Assembly (NCBI GenBank): GCA_951217055.1
Contig: OX578279.1
Span: 75,717,631-75,781,630, forward strand
Source: Gerris lacustris
Taxonomy: Eukaryota > Arthropoda > Insecta > Hemiptera > Gerridae
DNA length: 64,000 nt
Reading direction: 5' to 3'
Positions within the stretch are counted from its first letter, which is position 1, and each line of letters opens with the position of its first letter. The position numbers and the translations under genes are program-made. The notes under the pieces were generated by a model. It did no database searches, was not told the DNA's origin, and saw nothing but the letters and a program-made list of their open reading frames with translations. Below, piece after piece: positions 57,600 to 64,000 of the stretch.

Positions 57600-57665
57600 T
57601 AGAAGGCGCGCCGGCACCTTTGAATTCAGTCGTTTGTAATCAAGCCGCGGCAGTGCCGGTGTGGA
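57600..57665 (+). promoter_or_regulatory. Candidate promoter of the peptide transporter gene
   Basis: A CpG-rich patch (GGCGCGCCGGCACC) is followed by an initiator-like TTCAGTCG at 57625 and by GCCGCGGCAGTGCCGGTGTGG, where CCG|GTGTGG could be a donor of a noncoding first exon. This would leave an intron of about 2.5 kb to the coding exon at 60142. Placement rests on composition and motif only; a true start could also lie elsewhere. Confidence 0.3.
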
Positions 57666-58544
57666 GATAAGAATAAAAATTATCTTCCATCTACTTTTAT
57701 CAATTACTTGAATAAATTACCGATTTTATTTCATTTAATGTCAATAGTTACCGCAGAGCGAAAACATGAAAATGTCTCACTGTCTTGCGGACTCGTATGC
57801 AAGAAGTATTTGTAATATAGCAACCACATAAAAAGATGAATGCTTTACACCCGAACCAATTTATTATTTTTATCTTAAAATTTATCTTAACAACATCAAA
57901 TATTATCAAGCACAATTTAAAAATGGCTGTAATTGTGTCTAGTTTCTTAAATCAATTATCAACAGACAATTACGTAAGTCAGGTCATGAGGAATAATAAT
58001 AAAAAAAAAAAAAAAAAAAAATGATCTACTTCTAATCTCAAGTATAGGTACTCTAGATAGATCTTATCAAAATTGAAATGCAAATTTATAATGATATCAT
58101 TTAATTTTTTTTCATCTAGCGAAGCTAACAATATGACACGTTTATGATTACACAATTGAAGGTTAATAATGATTAATAACGCCATCAGCGCCACAAAATG
58201 ACAACTGGTGAACAACAACGTATTTATATTTTGGATTTTAAATATAATTATCAAGAAGTAAAAAGTTAAGATTAATTGATAAGACAGTAGAGTATTAAGT
58301 AATCCTTATCAGTGTTTTGAACAAACTCAAATTTCATTGATCGTATTTTACATAAATCTCAGTTCATTGTAAGTTATTAAAGGCAATTCATATTGATCAT
58401 TATAACTTATACATTTCTATAAAATCAGGTAATTTTTTTTTTTTTTTTTGAGTTAGAATCATTCAAATGCATTTGTGAGCTTCATCGTTAATTGCTTTAT
58501 TAAAAACATTTTTTTCTTGAAATAAGTTTAATAATTCTTCTTTA
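57666..58544. other. Unassigned AT-rich DNA
   Basis: An A run at 58002-58021. A 62-codon plus frame (57836) and a 91-codon minus frame (58254-57979) run into this tract and look like chance. Confidence 0.35.
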
Positions 58545-58558
58545 TTGTCGACGAGGTA

Positions 58559-58587
58559 CCTCTACCTAAGAGGTCGACTTAGGTAGA
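58559..58587. repeat. Short perfect hairpin
   Basis: CTCTACCTAAG pairs with CTTAGGTAGAG around AGGTCGA. GTCGACGAGGT just before adds a second, overlapping pairing. Confidence 0.8.
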
Positions 58588-58703
58588 GAGTAATTCACTA
58601 CACATCAATTATATTTCTCAATCTATTTCATAATCACCATTGTTTTTCTCAAATGATTTATTTATCGTGATTGTTATTCTTAATCGAATTCATAAACTAA
58701 TTT

Positions 58704-59322
58704 TTATTTTACTACGTTTTTATTAGCTTGCTTTCTTGTTTGTTTGTTTGTTTGTCCGGTACAAATCTGGCAATCGATTTCTAACTAACTTCCCGAATAG
58801 CTAGACATCTGAAACTTTAAGCTCAGAACATGATGACAATGCATTATTTTAATACTTTTAGCCATCTTTCAGCAGAATTTAATTGGTTTTCAGCAAATTT
58901 TGCTGTACGGAAAGTTAGTTCAGAAAAAATTCGCAAGTTATTTAATTTGTTTTGCCATATCCAATATTAACACAATCTTCATTTTGACGGGTCTCAAATT
59001 TGTGATAGATAAACATTGAATGACAGCAAAACAGGAAATATCGATTATATAATTTATCGATTATATTAGTTATATTATTTAAAATATATCGATGGCACGC
59101 TTTAGATTTGGTGTTGGGGAGATCCGTTAAACAAAGATTTGTCCTTTTATAGGTTTAATATCAGCTCTCTATGTGAAGTAAATAAATTCGGAACTATTTA
59201 TTTTTTTTTCACTAACATTATATATTATGTATATAACAATAACAATTATATTATCAACAATACAAACGATTTAACAGAAAATTTAAAAATGAAGTATATA
59301 AAGAGTTCTTTTTATCTGGAAA
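58704..59322 (+). mobile_element. Family A (HINE-like) copy 10
   Basis: Full length; the 3' hairpin has one mismatch (GAGTTCTTTTTATC). It lies in the presumed 5' region or first intron of the transporter gene. Confidence 0.82.
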
Positions 59323-59344
59323 TGATTTCCGTTTTAAGTAAAAT

Positions 59345-60075
59345 AAAGGCCAGTCATGCACCATGACTTAATAAGCGAATTTTCATAGAAATCAGCGTAT
59401 TATTGGCTTATGATAAAATAGGAATGTTTTGGTTTAGAATTTGGATAGGTGAAAAATAAAAAATTGGTACACACGGGTACGGGCTACTAAAGTCAAAATA
59501 GTATATACCCTTCAAGATGCATGTCGTTGGAAAGCTCTTTAAGAGTACAGTAATTGTTGTTATGTACAATTTTGTCATATTTTTATATTAGAGGGGGGTA
59601 AAATTGAAAAAAACAAGTTTTTATGCTATTTTTGACCATAAATGGTCCAAATTTGACCCCATATGGACTCCAAAAATGTCTCGCCAACGAACTCATCCTT
59701 TCTTTTGATATTATTGACATTTTAATATTTGTTTCAAATTTTTAAGTGCATCCTAAGGGGAGATATCGTCTAGAGCGACACATATATACATACATACATA
59801 CATATTATATTCATAGATATATACATACATAAAGAAAATGTTAATTTTTAGGAGATTCAGTATGGTCTAAAACGGATTTCCATGAAACGAATTTCAAAAA
59901 TTCGCATTACAAATATTTTGAAGCCATTGCAGTAGCTTAATTTTCTTCAAAAATTCCCTAAAAGTGTTCATACTTAAGTGTTAAATTTCAGGAAGCGATT
60001 AAGAATGGTCTACATTGGATTTCCATGGAGAAAATTCTTAAAAATTCGCATTTCAAAAATTTTAAAGCCATTGCT
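59345..60075 (-). mobile_element. Family E element just upstream of the transporter exon
   Basis: Inverted relative to 45570-46255: GCCAGTCATGCACCATGACTT at 59350, CCCTTCAAGATGCATGTCG, GTACAATTTTGTCATA, CCTAAGGGGAGATATCGTC and GGTCTAAAACGGATTTCCAT. Its end lies about 70 bp before the splice acceptor at 60141, so the branch region of the intron is close to or within it. Confidence 0.78.
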
Positions 60076-60148
60076 TTAGCTTAATTTTCTTCGAAAATTC
60101 GCTAAAATCAAGGTAATACATGTTTAAATTTATTATTGCAGATCCAAG

Positions 60149-63100
60149 ATGTCGCAGGAGGAGCTGGTAGAGAACGATTTCAACGATGACGACTTCTTTA
60201 GTGTAAAAAGCCACAGGAATAATGGATCTGATTTTAATGCTGGGGACATTGCAAAAACAGAAAAGGATGTTGAATTAAGTTCTAATAACTCACAGCCACC
60301 AAAGGTAAATTAATATTAAGTAAATTGTAAAAATAAAATAAAATTATTTCACAGTTATTTCGCAGTTATTATTACAGTTGAAATTAAAATGTTTTGGATG
60401 ATCCCGAAATGGTTATGAAGAAGAAGAAAACATAGTTTGCATACAAAATGCAAACAAGTAAGAATCTTGCAAGTAAACAATCTAACGAGTAAAGTAATAA
60501 ATAAGCTAACAACCTAACAAGTAAACTAATATACAACAAGATAAATATAAAACAAAATAAACAAGTAGACAAGGCAGAAAGAAACTAGATAACGTGTCAA
60601 TTAATAAACAAATAAACAAGATAACAATTAAAAAAAGTAACAAGCAAACAAGATAATTGTAAAAAAAACAAAGTAACAAGTAAAAATTAAACAAGCTAAC
60701 AAAATAACAAGTTAACCAGCAAACAATGAAAGAAAGTAACAAGCAAACAAGTTTACAATAAAACCATGTATTATGTTAAAAAGATGACAAATAAATAATT
60801 AAACAAGAAAATAATAAGATAAACTAATAAACAATTTAACTGACGGAGGTTCTCATACCATATCATTATTATTTTTTATAATATAATCATGTACTCTATA
60901 TAGTCTTTACTCGTATGTCCAGTCTTCCACTGATGTTGATGGGTCTATTAAAAACTTAAATTTAATGGGTTATAAGCATATTTAATTAATCATTTGACTT
61001 GTTAACGATTATAACAAAAGAAAAGAAATATACAACAAAATAATCATCGAGTCCATTGAATTTTCTTCAATGTCAATTTAATAAGAATTTTTCCTTTTAC
61101 TTTTTAATATCTATACATTACCTAAAGATAGAAAGATATTACAAAAGCCGAAAAATATTTCGATATATTTACAAGATTGAAGAATTGTTTTAAAAAGTCC
61201 AATATTGACTGTTTGAACTGATACCTAAAACTAAAGGACAGATTTTGATCAAATTTAGTATCCACATTCAATATACACTGAGGTATAAAAGGAAGATATC
61301 TCATCTTCAAGACTAGATACTGTAGAGATAAAAGTATGTACATATTTTGATTTTTCTAACAATACATTTTCTTGATTTGTTTCAGAATCTCAAATACCCA
61401 AAATCTATTTTCTTTATCTTCAGTAATGAATTTTGCGAGAGGTACTCATACTATGGAATGAGAAGTAAGTTTCTTAAATTTAAATTAAAATTAAATGTAA
61501 GTCGTACTTATAATATACATAGATACATTTTTTTGTCATTGGTAATTTTTAAATTGGAATCTTAAATTATTAATGAATATGTTTCAGCAATTCTTTCCCT
61601 CTACTTGGTTTCACGTTCTGGATTGTTGTACGATGAACAAACTGCCACCATTGTCTACCACACGTTCGTAATGCTGTGCTACTTTACACCACTTATCGGT
61701 GGTATAATTGCTGATGCCTGGATTGGAAAATACAAGTAAGCTATTATAGTTTTAATTTCACAAGTATTCCTTTCTTTATTAAAGCCGCCATTTAAAATCC
61801 ATCAGTTTATGTCCTTTACGTCCTATCAGATCATTAGAAAAGGCTGGCTAGCCTACCTACTTCCAGATAAAATAGAATAGGAAACCAGATCTAACGTTCA
61901 ATTTAGGGGTTGGATATCTAAAGAAAATATTGATATAGACATCAAGGGGATCAACATAATATTTGCCAAAATATCGATATTTTCGATATATCGAGAACCT
62001 CCCCGAAGGCCCAATTTGTTTCCCCTGGTGAGCAATAAAAAAAAGGGTCGGCAACAATTTTTTCCCCTGTTGAGCAATAAATATAAGAGAAAAAAGGTCG
62101 CCGACTTCCGATTTTCGATATTTTGTAGCCGATATATCGAAAGATCAAAATCGATATAAAATATATATATATAAAGGGGGTAAGAAAAGTTCTATGATGA
62201 CCGACCGACATTGGGGACTAAAATCCATAAAATGATTCATAAAAAAACTAAGTTTTCTAGAGGATGTCAACAAACAGGGCTCGACGCATACTGACACTGA
62301 TATACGTGTTTACCCAACCAGAAAAGTCAGTCTGGACCCTGGTGGGTTGGGTGGGATCAACTGCGAGACTATCTGATCTGGCGAAAAACCTACAGACCTA
62401 CATACTACCTTTTGTCTTTCAGACGGGTGGTCTGGTGTGATAGTGTAAAGGGCTATTGAGAAATTTTTGTTTTGTACTTATTGCACTTTGCAATAAGAGT
62501 AAGAGAATAACTACGTTCATAGTAAAAATAGAGTCTTTTTAGTGTTCTAACATTGTCTTTGTTGTTTATTTCAGAACGATTTTCTATGTATCTATTATCT
62601 ACGCTCTTGGCAACGTGGCGTTAACTATAGGTGCTCTTCCTGAACCTGGAATACCTCATAGGTAAACTCATTTTTCTTTTATTTCTCGTAAGTAATTTTA
62701 GTTAGAAACGTGTGAGGACTGGCAAAGCCGATCATATAGAAAGGTAATTACAGGATCTACCGTCCTGTAATAAAATTAAGCATTGTTGTACTGTTTTCAA
62801 TCTGCAAAATGTCATGATGACAAATGTTTATGCCAGCTATCATAAGATATTCGAAGAAACAAACCTTTTAAATCTCTGAATTGAAGAACTCACCTATACT
62901 CGTTTAATAACGAGAAATTTGCGGTTTGTTTAAAAAAAAATGTATTTGTTAAAATAATAACATTATTATGTTTCCAGGGTTCTAGCACTGCTCGGTTTGT
63001 TCTTGATAGGAGCAGGTACAGGTGGTATCAAACCGTGTGTTTCATCATTCGGTGGTGATCAATTCGTTGTACCTGAACAGCAGAAGCAACTTGACCGGTA

Positions 63101-64000
63101 CTTCTCTGTGTTTTACTTCTCGATCAATGCTGGCAGTGTACTTTCTTGCTTCTTCTCACCAGTGTTAAGAGAAATGAGTTGCTTGGGACAAGATACCTGC
63201 TATCCGTTGGCGTTCGGAATTCCAGCTGTTCTTATGATTTTATCCATCAGTAAGTATATCTTTTCATGCAACCAAATCTATCTATACCCTGTTACGCATT
63301 GAACTTATCAAAATAATTATGAATTATACTTAATAATTAATTCCTTGTTTCAGTATGTTTCGTTGCCGGTAAGAGAATGTACAAAATGAAGGAACCTGAG
63401 GGTAGCAACATCGCTATTGAGGTCTGCAAATGTATTAGTGTAAGTTACTCACCTCATATTCTCCAATAATAAATTTTGGTTTTTCGGTGAGCCCCTATTA
63501 TGATGATACACATTATACTGAGTTCGCTTCGCGTCAGCATTACGATGTTCAAGACTCCGGAAGATAAGATTGCAGCTCTCACTCCATTGCTGGTGTGAAA
63601 AGTGGAAAATCGACATTGCCATTATAACACCTGTTGTGAATGCCTACATATATATTTAAAACAGCTGTTTCAAAGCACTTTGCATTTAACAAACCCCTTG
63701 TTTGATTACAGCACGCCATATGCCGTAAAATATCGTCGAAAGAGAAGAAGAGTCATTGGCTGGAATATGCCGAAGATAAATATAGCAGAAAACTTATCGA
63801 AGAAACGAAAATTCTTCTCAACATTTGCTTGCTCTTCACTCCGACAATTGTATTTTGGTCTCTTTATGAACAGCAGGTAAATTGACAATATTATATTACA
63901 TCGATTTAAAATTTTAATTATATAATCATTATAATGCCTATAGTTAATTAAGAAACCTAATTATCATTAATAATGAATGTAATTTTTGTAGGGTTCCAAG
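60149..64000 (+). CDS. Proton-coupled oligopeptide transporter (POT/SLC15 family), 5' part
   Basis: Predicted to import di- and tripeptides with protons across a plasma membrane. Coding exons: 60149-60304 (exon from acceptor 60141), 61386-61464, 61588-61735, 62575-62661, 62978-63249, 63354-63439, 63712-63876, and 63992 to the edge; all introns are GT-AG and the 334 codons join in frame. Residues 1-52 are a polar acidic cytosolic tail. EFCER (67-71) is the ExxER motif of proton coupling at TM1. GGIIADAW at 116-123, continuing to G140, fits the first POT signature; FSVFYFSINAGSV (199-211) fits the second except for its last residue. FWSLYEQQGSK (324-334) is the TM7 region. Animal members have about 700 residues, so about half is present. 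The ATG is the first in the exon; upstream noncoding exons are likely. Close to Drosophila yin by family, orthology not tested. Confidence 0.95.
60305..61385 (+). other. Intron 1 of the transporter gene with AACAAG-rich repeat
   Basis: Donor GTAAAT, acceptor TTTCAG. From about 60440 to 60840 the sequence is a degenerate array of AACAAGTAAC-like words (AACAAGATAAAC, AAGTAACAAGC). Minus-strand frames of 62 and 78 codons rich in Leu, Cys and Phe arise from it and are not genes. Confidence 0.8.
61736..62574 (+). other. Intron 3 of the transporter gene with short direct repeats
   Basis: TTTCCCCTGGTGAGCAATAAA (62021) and TTTCCCCTGTTGAGCAATAAA (62061) form a 40-bp spaced direct repeat, each followed by AAGGGTCG/AAGGTCG. 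GATATATCGA palindromes lie around 61985 and 62132. The part 62270-62460 is GC-richer (GGACCCTGGTGGGTTGGGTG) and may be an insertion. No exon is visible. Confidence 0.7.

Noticed and set aside
60384..60742. Minus-strand hydrophobic frames inside intron 1 of the transporter
   Set aside because: They are translations of an AACAAG-rich low-complexity array.

Overview
The window is AT-rich, repeat-rich nuclear DNA of an animal, almost certainly an arthropod and most likely an insect. The grounds are short GT-AG introns, an animal-type POT/SLC15 peptide transporter, and a dense mix of nonautonomous DNA transposons, helentron-like elements, minisatellites and one SINE. The species cannot be named from the sequence. 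No bacterial or viral gene is visible.

Only two cellular genes can be supported, one at each edge, and they point away from each other. On the minus strand at 2244-2396 is a first coding exon (51 codons, acidic, good donor) with a TATA/initiator promoter just upstream. The rest of that gene runs leftwards, probably out of the window. On the plus strand from 60149 to the right edge are eight coding exons (the eighth cut by the edge) giving the first 334 residues of a proton-coupled oligopeptide transporter. Its exons join in frame, carry the ExxER motif and the first POT signature, and end in the conserved tryptophan/QQGS region. Its transcription start is not certain; a CpG-rich stretch near 57.6 kb is the best candidate.

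The roughly 57 kb between the genes is a graveyard of mobile elements. Families that can be recognised by comparing copies within the window are: a DINE-1/HINE-like family (ten copies, called family A here); a hairpin-ended family with a GACAGACAGAC tract (family C, many copies); a family with an AGAAAGTA hairpin (family D); a family with AGGGTCCGTAGGC ends (family G); families E, F, I and J, described at their first copies; and single TIR elements with clear target duplications (hAT-like, piggyBac-like, PIF/Harbinger-like, and two more with 8-bp duplications). Several insertions are nested, which gives relative ages: a SINE inside family F at 51.8 kb, a 2.26-kb TIR element carrying a Penelope-type GIY-YIG reading frame inside family C at 37.4-39.6 kb, a TIR element inside a palindromic MITE at 44.2-45.6 kb, family G inside family I at 22.6 kb, and a palindromic element inside family C at 42.3-42.9 kb.

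Tandem repeats are also prominent: a 2.3-kb minisatellite with higher-order structure (47.4-49.7 kb), an 8-bp microsatellite of about 470 bp (6.1-6.6 kb), a 28-bp minisatellite (15.9-16.1 kb), a 10-bp minisatellite (0.6 kb) and a 128-bp tandem duplication (19.4 kb). The two genes do not obviously act together. The most unusual items are the SINE with combined tRNA-like and 5S-rRNA-like promoter elements, the GIY-YIG frame enclosed by inverted repeats, and the 577-bp fold-back element.
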